DNA of 10,338 bases from Spirochaetales bacterium (GTDB lineage Bacteria > Spirochaetota > Spirochaetia > DSM-27196 > PWMO01), in assembly GCA_007130025.1 (NCBI GenBank), contig SLTF01000156.1, forward strand, positions 1-10,338, written 5' to 3'. Position 1 is the first letter of the stretch, and each line of letters opens with the position of its first letter. The translations under genes and the position numbers were made by a program. Below, one piece after another: positions 1-6,988 of this stretch. The notes under the pieces are model-generated. The model ran no database searches, was not told the origin of the DNA, and saw only the letters and a program-made list of their open reading frames with translations.

Positions 1-688
1 CGCGCGCCGAGCGAAAATCCTCCAGGTAGTTGCCGTTTGTTCGCGGGTAGAGCCGGAAGTCGTACCCGGGAATCTGGCGGAGCGCCGCCTCCAGACTACC
101 CCGAATCGAAGCTGAGCCGTAGACCAGAATGTGGTCTCCCGGTTTCTCAGCAGGGACTCGCAGCTCGGGACGGATCAGCGGACCGATGTCTCCGTCGAAG
201 AAGCTGCTGGACAGGACGTGGCTGACCCCCGGAGGAATCATGAACCGGTTCATCAGACGCGCAACCAGCCCCGCGGGCGTGAAATCGGGGACGCGGTCGA
301 GAACCGCCTGATGGCAGAACGAAACAACGGGCAGCCGGCACCTGACCGCGGCGCGGGAGGCAAACGGCTCGTAGTCCGAGACCAGCGCGTCGATGCCCTC
401 TCGTTGGAACTGCCGTCGGATCCGGTGCACGGTGTATGGGATCGCCGCCAGCAGCCGGGCGTTCTTGCGCAGGGTCTTTCCGTAACGTATCCGGTGATTC
501 TGTTTGGCCAACTGCAGCACCGGGAGATGGCGGAACTCCAGGTCGGGGAGTTCCAGGCGCAGAAACGAAAGCACCGTCCGGGGCGCCCACACAACCACCT
601 CGTGATCGCGACTCAGCTCCCGTGCAAGACAGGCCGAGCGTGCCGCGTGACCAAATCCCTCTCCGTTTATTGCCAGTGCGATCTTCAT
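1..688 (-). CDS. Glycosyltransferase, MurG/PF13528-like (C-terminus off window)
   Basis: The first 229 residues are visible; the gene runs off the left edge, so the C-terminal nucleotide-sugar-binding half is missing. The N-terminus shows a GT-B-fold signature: a first beta strand followed by a glycine-rich G-x-G-x-G-H-x-x-R loop (MKIALAINGEGFGHAARSAC). Further in come a D-Y-E-P segment (about residues 105-108) and a P-V-V-S-F-x-H-Q strand (about 120-127). These match the Glyco_trans_1_3 group of cytoplasmic or membrane-associated sugar transferases related to MurG and teichoic-acid glycosyltransferases; donor and acceptor cannot be read. A second GT-B domain seems to start near residue 186 (DHILVYGS). 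The ATG overlaps the stop of the upstream metallophosphoesterase as ATGA (688-685), implying translational coupling. A GGGAG stretch about 9 nt upstream may serve as ribosome-binding site. Family assignment is fairly sure; substrate is unknown. Confidence 0.8.
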   Translation of the reverse strand, partial: MKIALAINGEGFGHAARSACLARELSRDHEVVVWAPRTVLSFLRLELPDLEFRHLPVLQLAKQNHRIRYGKTLRKNARLLAAIPYTVHRIRRQFQREGIDALVSDYEPFASRAAVRCRLPVVSFCHQAVLDRVPDFTPAGLVARLMNRFMIPPGVSHVLSSSFFDGDIGPLIRPELRVPAEKPGDHILVYGSASIRGSLEAALRQIPGYDFRLYPRTNGNYLEDFRSAR

Positions 689-1848
689 GCCACTTCACTC
701 CCTGGCGCAACAGCGTCCGCGTGTACAACGGGTGCCGGCTCTGTTGCCGACGGTGTGCCCAGCAGGATCCCACCGAGCAGCCCGATGCGGCTGAATACGT
801 AGTCGAGGCTGTCTTCCTTGAGCACCACCCGGTAATATGAGGTGCCGGTCAGATTCCGTGCCGAGGGATGCCGACGCAGCGCGTTGCGATTTCGCAGGGC
901 GTCGAACCAGTGGACCAGACAGATGCGACCACCTCGTATTTCCAGCGCCGTCATCCCCCGCTTGCCGAGTACGCAGCCCGAGTTGAAGAGACAGGGAACA
1001 ACGAAATCGGCGTTGTAGAGGCTTCTGCGTGCGGCTTCGGTCTTGACGTTTCGGTTTGTGTGCAGCAGCTCCTGCTGCAGTCGATCGATCTCGGTTCTGA
1101 TTGCGATGCGTCGCGCTTCTGGTGCAGTCGGATACTCCTGGCAGCGCTGCTCGATCTCGAACCGCAGCACGTCCACCTTTGAGAGTGACTCGAACAGCGG
1201 GCGATGGGTATGGCCGATGATCGCAAGAAGACCCCGACTTCGCGCGAACTCGTAGACCCGCTTTTCGGTCACGAATCGTTTGCGGCTGTTGTGGGCAACG
1301 GTGCGATTCTTGATTTTCAGTGGATTGAGCAGATACTTCAGCACGTACCCGATCCACCGGTTGAACCGTTCGTACTTCCACAGCGGCTGGTGCCCGTGCA
1401 GAATGAACAGTCGGTTTCCCTTGCAGTTGAGGGTGACTCCCTCGCGTGGTTCCTCCGAGCCAAAGCAGTCCATGTCTCCCAGGTTGGCGAGGTCGTGGTT
1501 GCCCACAATCCGAATGAGTCGCCCCTCCTGGTGAAAGGCGCGAAACAGCGCGTAAAGAGACTGCCAGCGCTCAGCAATCGAACGGCGCGAAAAGCGCTGC
1601 AGCTCCTCAACGTCCCCGTTCAGGATGAGCGTGGAATCGTCCTCATAGTAGCGGCGTGCGAGCACCTCGCGGAACATCTCGCCGTTGTGCAGGAAGTCGT
1701 CCGTCCAGCTGCCGTTTCCCATGTGAAGGTCGCTGAAGATGACGATGCGCGCGTTGTCATCAATACGAAGCTCCTGCGATGTAGCATAGACTCGTTCAAG
1801 CGCTCGATCCGGCCGGGCGGAAGGTCTATTCATGGCAAAAGGATACAT
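685..1848 (-). CDS. Calcineurin-like metallophosphoesterase
   Basis: This 387-residue protein has the full dinuclear-metal phosphoesterase motif set in order: D-L-H (residues 40-42, SDLHMG), G-D (78-79, NGDVEE), G-N-H-D (116-119), H-G-H (151-153) and G-H-T-H (212-215). The layout resembles UDP-2,3-diacylglucosamine hydrolases (LpxH type) and related soluble phosphoesterases, but the protein is clearly longer than LpxH (about 240 residues). The extra length is a basic segment around residues 155-205, a charged helical insert after GHTHRP (about 220-280) and a C-terminal tail. No signal peptide is seen, so it is probably cytoplasmic. It overlaps the glycosyltransferase start by 4 nt, so the two products probably act in one pathway, plausibly lipid-linked or surface glycan synthesis (inference). 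A TAA lies 9 nt upstream of the chosen ATG; Met6 at 1833 is an alternative start, and neither has a good ribosome-binding site. The exact substrate cannot be assigned. Confidence 0.85.
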   Translation of the reverse strand: MYPFAMNRPSARPDRALERVYATSQELRIDDNARIVIFSDLHMGNGSWTDDFLHNGEMFREVLARRYYEDDSTLILNGDVEELQRFSRRSIAERWQSLYALFRAFHQEGRLIRIVGNHDLANLGDMDCFGSEEPREGVTLNCKGNRLFILHGHQPLWKYERFNRWIGYVLKYLLNPLKIKNRTVAHNSRKRFVTEKRVYEFARSRGLLAIIGHTHRPLFESLSKVDVLRFEIEQRCQEYPTAPEARRIAIRTEIDRLQQELLHTNRNVKTEAARRSLYNADFVVPCLFNSGCVLGKRGMTALEIRGGRICLVHWFDALRNRNALRRHPSARNLTGTSYYRVVLKEDSLDYVFSRIGLLGGILLGTPSATEPAPVVHADAVAPGSEVA

Positions 1849-1955
1849 GCGCTTGTGTTAGGCGAGGATGAGGACGGAGCAGATACTGTGTTAATTTTTG
1901 GTGAGGAGTTTCTCAGCCGCGGGCGCGACGGATCACGCAGACATGTGAGGCCGCC

Positions 1956-3455
1956 CTACCCCAGCTCGCGGATCGCCTTCTTGAACTCGTCGCCCCGGAC
2001 ACGCGAGATGCCTGAGTGCGCCACGTCCTCGGTCTCCAGGATTCCACCGGGGGCTTCCAGCGCGTGGTCGCGCAGGTACTCTACTACCCTCGGGCGGCAG
2101 AATTGCCCCTGGCACCAGCCCATGCCGGCGCGGGTTCGGCGTTTGACGGCGTCGGGGCTCGTGACCGGAAGGCTACGCTGCATCGCATCGAGGATCTCGG
2201 CTTCGCTCACCTGCTCGCAGCGGCAGACGATGCGCTCGGGATTCCCCTTGGGAAGGGCAATGCGCTCCTTCAGTTCCGGCGTGGGCACGTTTCGCGGACC
2301 GTAGATGGGACGACGCGGGGCATCGACCCATGAGCAGGATACGGGGAGGCCGGCATCGTTCAGCTGCTGCTGCACCAGCTCTGCAATCGCAGGCGCCGCG
2401 GTCAGACCCGGGCTCTGGATGCCGGCGGCGTGGATGATGCGGGGGTGTTTTGAGCTGGGCTTGATGACAAAGTCGCCCGATGCGTCGATGGCGCGAACAC
2501 CGGAGAAGGTGCGGATCAGGTGGGCGGGGTCGATCCTGGGGACGCTGCGCATCGCTTCACGAAAAATCGTGGCGAGCGAGGAGACGTCGGTTGCGGTGTC
2601 CTCGGGATCGGTGTCGTTCTGGGCGTCGGGTCCGATCATCAGATTGCCGTGGACCGTTGAAGTGACCAGGATTCCCTTACCGAGCGCCGTCGGCATCTGG
2701 AAGAGCACCGCATTGATCCGCTCGCCGGAACCCTTTCGAAACAGCAGATACTCGCCCTTGCGGAAGGTCAGGCGCACGTCGCCGTCATCGAGCATCGCGG
2801 AAACCACTCCGCTTCCCGCTCCGGCCGCGTTCACCAGGTGACCGGCGGTGAACTCCACTGTTTGGTTCGATACCCCCTGCTCGCAGGTGACGCGAATCCC
2901 ACCGTCGGTACCGCCGTCCGGATCGATCGCCTTCACCTTCGTTGATGGGAAGAACCGTACTCCCGCCTCCACCGCCTGTTCCATCAGAGCGATGGTCAGC
3001 TCGTACGGGCTTGCGATCCCTGCGCCCCTGCACCAGAGCGCTGCGGAGACGGCCGGGTTTACCTCCGACTCCATTGCCATCACCTGCTCCCGGGTGAGAA
3101 GCTCGAGATCGTCGACGCCGTTCTGTCTGCCCTGAGCGAGGATTGCCTCGAGTCCGTGAGCCTCGTCCTCTGAGAAAGCGAGTATCATGCTGCCGGTCGT
3201 GCGAAAGCCGAAGTTGAGTGCCCGTTCCAGTTCGGGATACATCAACCGCCCCGGATAACAGAGCTTGCCTCTCAGGCCGGACTTTTCCGCGTATCCGCCG
3301 TGGATGATCCCGCTGTTGGCCTTGGTTGAGCCCATGGAGACGTCGTTGGCCTGTTCGATCACCACGATCCTGAGGCCGGAGTGTCTCGCCCGCCACGCGG
3401 TCATGGCTCCCACCACCCCCGCACCGATGATGATGAGATCAGCCGTCTGGTTCAT
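1956..3455 (-). CDS. FAD-dependent oxidoreductase with C-terminal BFD [2Fe-2S] domain (GlpA-like)
   Basis: The 499-residue product has an N-terminal DAO-type FAD domain: Rossmann motif G-A-G-V-V-G (residues 11-16) with acidic E34 ending the second strand, an STKANSGIIHGG segment (43-54), and the C-terminal flavin motif GIQSPGLTAAPAIAE (345-359). A BFD-like [2Fe-2S] domain follows, with cysteines C411, C413, C448 and C453 (CxC-x34-CxxxxC). This arrangement is that of GlpA, the catalytic subunit of anaerobic glycerol-3-phosphate dehydrogenase, and of related GlpA/LhgO-like dehydrogenases that pass electrons to a partner flavoprotein. No GlpB, GlpC or DUF1667 partner lies next to it here. The ATG at 3455 is supported by GAGGAGG about 8 nt upstream; an ATG at 3460 in another frame stops after two codons. 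The substrate could be glycerol-3-phosphate, a 2-hydroxy acid or an amine. Cofactors are well supported; substrate is not. Confidence 0.85.
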   Translation of the reverse strand: MNQTADLIIIGAGVVGAMTAWRARHSGLRIVVIEQANDVSMGSTKANSGIIHGGYAEKSGLRGKLCYPGRLMYPELERALNFGFRTTGSMILAFSEDEAHGLEAILAQGRQNGVDDLELLTREQVMAMESEVNPAVSAALWCRGAGIASPYELTIALMEQAVEAGVRFFPSTKVKAIDPDGGTDGGIRVTCEQGVSNQTVEFTAGHLVNAAGAGSGVVSAMLDDGDVRLTFRKGEYLLFRKGSGERINAVLFQMPTALGKGILVTSTVHGNLMIGPDAQNDTDPEDTATDVSSLATIFREAMRSVPRIDPAHLIRTFSGVRAIDASGDFVIKPSSKHPRIIHAAGIQSPGLTAAPAIAELVQQQLNDAGLPVSCSWVDAPRRPIYGPRNVPTPELKERIALPKGNPERIVCRCEQVSEAEILDAMQRSLPVTSPDAVKRRTRAGMGWCQGQFCRPRVVEYLRDHALEAPGGILETEDVAHSGISRVRGDEFKKAIRELG

Positions 3456-3512
3456 GCCATTGCCTCCTCGGGGTGCCGTGTACGCACCATCGTGCGCAGC
3501 ACGGGTATCACG

Positions 3513-3541
3513 ATAGTACGGAGCGGCCCCGTTTTCGGCAA
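3513..3541 (-). promoter_or_regulatory. Candidate sigma70 promoter of the GlpA-like gene
   Basis: On the minus strand TTGCCG (3541-3536) and TACTAT (3518-3513) are separated by 17 nt; each matches the consensus at four of six positions. Transcription would begin near 3506, leaving a leader of about 50 nt that holds a small hairpin (CGTGC/GCACG, 3491-3503) and a strong GAGGAGG ribosome-binding site. A wider inverted repeat ATCGTG (3489-3494) / CACGAT (3509-3514) touches the -10 element and could bind a regulator. Read by eye only. Confidence 0.45.
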
Positions 3542-3580
3542 GCCTGGGTAGTGCACCGGGAGCTCCCGCGAGTCGCTTCC

Positions 3581-3609
3581 TTGATCCCCGGCACAAGGCG
3601 GTCTATACT
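3581..3609 (+). promoter_or_regulatory. Candidate sigma70 promoter of the sodium symporter
   Basis: TTGATC (3581-3586) and TATACT (3604-3609) are separated by 17 nt. The -10 matches five of six consensus bases and the -35 four of six. The predicted start near 3616 gives a leader of about 30 nt ending in GGAGGG (3635-3640), 5 nt before the ATG at 3646. It lies back-to-back with the promoter of the divergent oxidoreductase gene, so the two genes may share regulation. Confidence 0.6.
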
Positions 3610-3645
3610 GCCCGACCATTGCTTTTCACCATATGGAGGGTAGAC

Positions 3646-5058
3646 ATGGAGGCAACACGGGAGAATTGGGGAAGCCGGATCGGCTTCCTGTTGGCGGCAG
3701 CCGGGTCGGCGGTTGGTCTGGGGAATATCTGGCGGTTTCCCTACATGGCGGGCTCCAACGGCGGCAGCGCGTTCATCATCATCTATCTGGCGTTCACGTT
3801 CACCATCGGGCTGTGCATCATGATCGCCGAGTTGGCGGTCGGGCGCCGGGCGAAGCTGGCGGCGGTCGGCGCGTACAAGCACTACAGCGATCGCTGGACC
3901 TTTGCTGGAGCCCTGGGGGTGCTCTCCGGATTCCTGATCATGGGCTTCTATCCGGTGGTCGGGGGTTGGGCGCTCGCCTACGTGTGGAAGTCGATCACCG
4001 GACTGTTGGCCGACTCCGGCGCCATCGGAAGCGTGTTTGGAGGCTTCATCACCAGCCCGGTGCAGCCGGTTGCGTGGATGCTCGCGTTTCTGGTGCTTAA
4101 CGTGGTGATCGTCGCGAAGGGAATCTCGGGCGGCATCGAGAAGGCGGGCAAGATCCTGATGCCGGCACTCTTCGTGATGCTGATCCTGCTGGGCATTCGC
4201 AGCATCACCCTTCCCGGGGCGGGCGCAGGGCTTGCCTTTCTGTTTCGGCCGGACTTCTCGGCGGTCACCGGCACCACCGTTCTCGCCGCACTGGGACAGT
4301 CGTTCTTCTCGCTCAGCCTGGGAATGGGGTGCATGATCACCTACGGAAGCTATCTCAAGAAATCCGAAACGATTCCGTCCAACGGTCTGATCATCGTGAG
4401 CCTTGATACCACAGTGGCGCTGCTGGCCGGCCTGGCAATCTTTCCTGCGCTGTTTGCCTTCGGAATGGAGCCCGCGGCCGGTCCCGGCCTGGTTTTTGTG
4501 GTGGTTCCCTCCGTCTTCGCGCAGATGGGTGGAATCGGAGTGGTTCTCTCGGTCGTGTTCTTCGTGGCGCTGACCGTTGCGGCTCTCACCTCGTCGGTGT
4601 CGCTCTTTGAGGTGGTGGTCGCCTACCTGATCGACGAGAAGCGAATCGGGCGAACCCGGGCCGTCGTCGGAAGCGGTATCATCATGGCGATCATGGGCGC
4701 GCTTGCATCGCTCTCGCTGGGTGTGATGTCCGGCACCCCCATTCCCGTGCTCGGCGTAGGTGCCTTCGACCTGTTCGACATCCTCACCGACAAAATCTTC
4801 CTCGCGATCGGCGGACTGCTCCTTGCGGTCTTCGTCGGATGGGTGATCAACAAGGACGACTTGCAGGCGGAGCTCACCAACGAAGGGACGCACGCATTCG
4901 CCGGCTTCACCCTCTGGTATAACGCCGTGAAGTACGTGATCCCGGTCGCGATCGCGGTTGTCGCGATCGTGGGAATCATCTCGATCGAACAGACCGCCCT
5001 GATGCTCCTGGGGCTTCTGGTGATCGCGGGCTTTGCGCTGTTCTCGCGCAGGTTCTGA
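3646..5058 (+). CDS. Sodium-dependent transporter, NSS/SNF (LeuT-type) family
   Basis: The 470-residue protein is a LeuT-fold neurotransmitter:sodium symporter of the inner membrane, expected to import an amino acid or related amine with Na+. The N-terminus (ENWGSRIGFLLAAAGSAVGL, then GNIWRFPY and NGG at residues 38-40) is the family signature; the unwound TM1 there forms sodium and substrate contacts in LeuT. TM3 carries FYPVVGGW (101-108), TM6 has GMGCMITYGSY (226-236), and TM8 has the TSSVSLFEV stretch (315-323) whose Thr/Ser lie at the Na2 site in homologues. About twelve hydrophobic segments can be counted, ending in FSRRF. An upstream in-frame start at 3619 is less likely because GGAGGG sits 5 nt before the ATG at 3646. 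Head-to-head placement with the GlpA-like enzyme hints that it may import that enzyme's substrate or a precursor (inference). The substrate cannot be read. Confidence 0.93.
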   Translation: MEATRENWGSRIGFLLAAAGSAVGLGNIWRFPYMAGSNGGSAFIIIYLAFTFTIGLCIMIAELAVGRRAKLAAVGAYKHYSDRWTFAGALGVLSGFLIMGFYPVVGGWALAYVWKSITGLLADSGAIGSVFGGFITSPVQPVAWMLAFLVLNVVIVAKGISGGIEKAGKILMPALFVMLILLGIRSITLPGAGAGLAFLFRPDFSAVTGTTVLAALGQSFFSLSLGMGCMITYGSYLKKSETIPSNGLIIVSLDTTVALLAGLAIFPALFAFGMEPAAGPGLVFVVVPSVFAQMGGIGVVLSVVFFVALTVAALTSSVSLFEVVVAYLIDEKRIGRTRAVVGSGIIMAIMGALASLSLGVMSGTPIPVLGVGAFDLFDILTDKIFLAIGGLLLAVFVGWVINKDDLQAELTNEGTHAFAGFTLWYNAVKYVIPVAIAVVAIVGIISIEQTALMLLGLLVIAGFALFSRRF

Positions 5059-5062
5059 CGGA

Positions 5063-5112
5063 GCCGGCGCCGCCGGCAGACGGAGATACCGCCGTGGCGA
5101 GTTCGCCGCGGC
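5063..5112 (+). terminator. Tandem GC-rich hairpins after the symporter gene
   Basis: Directly after the stop codon, GCCGGC-GCC-GCCGGC (5063-5077) can form a 6-bp stem. A second hairpin pairs 5091-5099 (GCCGTGGCG) with 5104-5112 (CGCCGCGGC), a 9-bp stem including one U-G wobble and a 4-nt loop. Neither is followed by a T-run, so this is not a textbook intrinsic terminator. It may act as a weak or Rho-assisted terminator or as 3'-end protection. The sequence after it becomes AT-rich and leads into the next promoter. Confidence 0.4.
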
Positions 5113-5178
5113 CGTACCAACTCCCAAGAAATTTTCTCAGTTCGTGAAGCAGCGTGACATTTTGCTCTGTATTACCTA

Positions 5179-5207
5179 TTGGAACAGGGTGTTCCATACG
5201 GTATACT
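5179..5207 (+). promoter_or_regulatory. Near-consensus promoter of the coiled-coil gene with embedded operator
   Basis: TTGGAA (5179-5184) and TATACT (5202-5207) have a 17-nt spacer. A perfect inverted repeat, GGAACA-GGG-TGTTCC (5181-5195), overlaps the -35 and half of the spacer, which is a classic place for a repressor. The predicted start near 5214 falls inside the GGAGG ribosome-binding site (5211-5215), so the transcript leader would be extremely short unless another promoter is used. Confidence 0.6.
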
Positions 5208-5220
5208 ACAGGAGGAAGGG

Positions 5221-5694
5221 ATGTACGCTGTGGAATGGATTGACGAGTTGGAAAACACGCTCTGTGATGCCGTGGAGGTCAAGAATCGCGAAGCACTTCA
5301 CCGCTACGTCGTTCAGGTGGCCGATCGCTTCACCGGGCCGGAAGAGAGCGGCCGCATGATTCCCACGATTCTTTCGGAAATTCGCGACATCAAATCGGAC
5401 ATTCGTGACATCAAGGCAGAGAGCCTCACCATCCAGGGTGAGATCCGCGGCATCACGCAGGAGATCCGAACGATCAACACCCGCCTCGAAGCGTTCGACC
5501 AACGGTTCGCAGAGAGAAACCGCCAGACGGACAAGAGATTCGAAGCCACCGACAAGCGCTTCGACGACACAATTCACCAGATGGACAAGCGCTTTGAGGA
5601 CATGAACGCCCGGTTCAACGGCACCCAGATGATGCTGGCGCTCGGGTTCACGGTGATCGCCACCATGATGACGCTGATTCGGGTGTTTGGATGA
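5221..5694 (+). CDS. Coiled-coil protein with C-terminal membrane anchor (Bdr-like architecture)
   Basis: This 157-residue protein has no enzyme motif. An N-terminal soluble part (1-45) is followed by a long amphipathic helix. Residues 54-89 follow heptads of Ile/Leu (IRDIKSDIRDIK and on). Residues 92-132 contain repeated [DN]-x-R-F units with phenylalanines at 96, 107, 114, 125 and 132, spaced 11, 7, 11, 7. A hydrophobic stretch (136-156) at the extreme C-terminus should be a single membrane anchor, leaving the coil in the cytoplasm. The layout recalls Borrelia Bdr proteins and other small DUF1640-like coiled-coil proteins, but this is resemblance of architecture, not shown homology. The ATG at 5221 is chosen because GGAGG (5211-5215) lies 5 nt upstream; a TTG at 5179 would lie in the promoter. 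Function is unknown; it may form a membrane-tethered oligomeric scaffold. Confidence 0.8.
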   Translation: MYAVEWIDELENTLCDAVEVKNREALHRYVVQVADRFTGPEESGRMIPTILSEIRDIKSDIRDIKAESLTIQGEIRGITQEIRTINTRLEAFDQRFAERNRQTDKRFEATDKRFDDTIHQMDKRFEDMNARFNGTQMMLALGFTVIATMMTLIRVFG

Positions 5695-5695
5695 G

Positions 5696-6091
5696 TCAGC
5701 GACCCAATGCCTCCAGAGCCGCCAGAGCCCGGTCGGCGTCGGCGCTTGGAACAAAGATGTGGTCGTGATAGAAGCCGGCCACTACGTTCGCGCTGATCTC
5801 CCATTCCGCGAGCCGGTTTGAAACCGCGGCCGTCAAGCCGACCGCCTCAAGGCTGGAATGCACGTTCAGGGTGATCCTGCGAAACAGCGCCTCGTACGGC
5901 AGGCGATTGCGGTCCGCCGCCGTCCTCGTCAGAGTCAGCGTCACGCCCTCCGACTCGCGGATCATCGCCCACGCATCCCCCGTCAGCCCAACCTCCTCGC
6001 CAAACGGGACCGAGCAGAACACGTAGTCGTCGGGATCGAGTTGCGGGTTCATCGACTGCATGAGTATCGCGAGATTGCGCTCTCCGGACAT
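5696..6091 (-). CDS. ACT-domain protein (ACT_3/ACT_7 type)
   Basis: The 131-residue product begins MSGERNLAILMQSMNPQLDP, the usual opening of the small stand-alone family with an ACT_3 (DUF2241) N-terminal half and an ACT_7 C-terminal half. The second half carries the typical SLEAVGLTAAVSNRLAEWEI (residues 80-99) and a VVAGFYHDHIFVP strand (103-115). ACT domains bind small ligands, often amino acids; the role of these stand-alone proteins is not established. The ATG at 6091 is preferred over an in-frame GTG at 6130 because family members start at this point and GGGGAG lies about 8 nt upstream. The start is 39 nt after the protease stop, so both are probably one transcript. The stop is separated by a single base from the stop of the converging coiled-coil gene. 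Confidence 0.82.
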   Translation of the reverse strand: MSGERNLAILMQSMNPQLDPDDYVFCSVPFGEEVGLTGDAWAMIRESEGVTLTLTRTAADRNRLPYEALFRRITLNVHSSLEAVGLTAAVSNRLAEWEISANVVAGFYHDHIFVPSADADRALAALEALGR

Positions 6092-6130
6092 TTTCTGCAC
6101 TCCCCGCACAGTGTACTCCCCCGCCCGCAC

Positions 6131-6928
6131 CTACACCAGCCCGGAGCTGAGCAAAAAGATCGCTCCTCCGTGGGTGATGGTCGCCGGAAGTACGCCGTAC
6201 TTCTCGCCTACGATACCCGCGATGATCCCTTCCCACAACGTGAACAGCAGAAGAGGCACCCCCACCGAACTGACGGTGGTGGCCAGAAAGACGTGGCAGA
6301 GCGCGAATACCAGCCCCGACTGAACGCCGGGAGTCACCCAACCAGAACGCACGGCGGCACCCCGGTCTGCAGCGCGGCTGCGAGCCCGTTCGGCGTGGCG
6401 CCGCTTCAACCCCTCAAGGACGTATCCACGAAACAGCAGCTCTTCCAGCAGATTCCCCAGCATGGCGAATACCAGGATCGCCGGGAGCAGCCGCGCCGCA
6501 ACGGCGCCGCCACGCATTTCCAGCGGCACCAGCAGACGGTACAGCGCGATAAACGGCAGCACCACCGCGACGAAACCGGCCAGGCCCGCGGACACTGCCG
6601 GAACGGTTGAGCCACGAAGCCACGCAATGCCTGTGCGGTTCTCTGCATCGGCGAAGAAGAGACCACCGACGAGTGCGGCCGCGCTGATTCCGAACAGCAC
6701 CAGAAACCACGGGTCATCAGAGAGCCGAATCCAGAAGACGCCGCGGTAGGCACCAAAGCTCCACAGACCCAGCGGCGTGAGCGCGTCGCGCAAGAGCACG
6801 AACACCAGCAGATAGAGCGCCACCCGCGCTGCGGCGTTGGGGCGGGTGAAAACCAGCACCGCACCTACCAGCGCGAGCCCCGGCAGCACACGAACGAGAT
6901 ACGTTGACATAATCGATAGTGTTTCCAT
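6131..6928 (-). CDS. CPBP-family (CAAX/Abi-type) intramembrane metalloprotease
   Basis: The 265-residue polytopic protein has about eight hydrophobic segments and the CPBP motifs: E-E-L-L-F-R (residues 162-167), F-A-L-C-H (208-212) and a final T-H-G-G-A (252-256), whose glutamates and histidines bind the catalytic metal in Rce1-like proteases. The basic loop at 175-195 is probably cytoplasmic. Bacterial members act in prenyl-protein-like processing, bacteriocin immunity or membrane regulation; the substrate here is unknown. Start choice is uncertain: ATG 6928 and ATG 6910 both lack a clear ribosome-binding site. A weak -10-like TAGATT (6941-6936) would put the transcript start at about 6929, making the 6928 start leaderless. 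The gene is divergent from TetR-1 with a palindrome between them, so TetR-1 may control it. The ACT-domain gene follows in the same direction. Confidence 0.82.
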   Translation of the reverse strand: METLSIMSTYLVRVLPGLALVGAVLVFTRPNAAARVALYLLVFVLLRDALTPLGLWSFGAYRGVFWIRLSDDPWFLVLFGISAAALVGGLFFADAENRTGIAWLRGSTVPAVSAGLAGFVAVVLPFIALYRLLVPLEMRGGAVAARLLPAILVFAMLGNLLEELLFRGYVLEGLKRRHAERARSRAADRGAAVRSGWVTPGVQSGLVFALCHVFLATTVSSVGVPLLLFTLWEGIIAGIVGEKYGVLPATITHGGAIFLLSSGLV

Positions 6929-6950
6929 GCGCGCGAATCTACCGGAAACC

Positions 6951-6979
6951 TTGCGAAAGTTCTCGTACAGATGTACGAT
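6951..6979 (+). promoter_or_regulatory. Candidate promoter of TetR-1
   Basis: TTGCGA (6951-6956) and TACGAT (6974-6979) have a 17-nt spacer, with four of six consensus matches each. Transcription would start near 6986, only about 3 nt before the ATG at 6989, which would make the message essentially leaderless. The right half of the 6963-6978 palindrome overlaps the -10 element, as expected for autorepression. Confidence 0.45.
6963..6978. promoter_or_regulatory. 16-bp perfect palindrome, candidate TetR-1 operator
   Basis: TCGTACA-GA-TGTACGA has two perfectly complementary 7-bp arms around 2 bp. It lies between the divergent CPBP protease and TetR-1 genes and covers the -10 element of the predicted TetR-1 promoter. 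Size and symmetry fit a TetR dimer site. Assignment to this regulator rests on position only. Confidence 0.6.
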
Positions 6980-6988
6980 AGTGAACAG

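Noticed and set aside
1204..2304. 366-codon plus-strand open frame across the phosphoesterase and oxidoreductase genes
   Set aside because: It crosses two genes with clear motifs on the other strand and shows no family signature; it is a shadow of GC-rich codon use.
3508..5127. Long open frame (539 codons) on the minus strand opposite the symporter
   Set aside because: The product is rich in H, R, D, E and Q with no fold or motif, as expected for the antisense frame of a hydrophobic GC-rich gene; the plus-strand reading is an unmistakable NSS transporter.
5181..5195. GGAACAGGGTGTTCC as a LexA/SOS box
   Set aside because: The Gram-positive-type box has GAAC and GTTC four bases apart; here they are five apart, and the gene is not a DNA-repair gene.
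6089..6130. GTG at 6130 as the start of the ACT-domain protein
   Set aside because: Family members start at the MSGExxL position, and GGGGAG is placed properly for the ATG at 6091.
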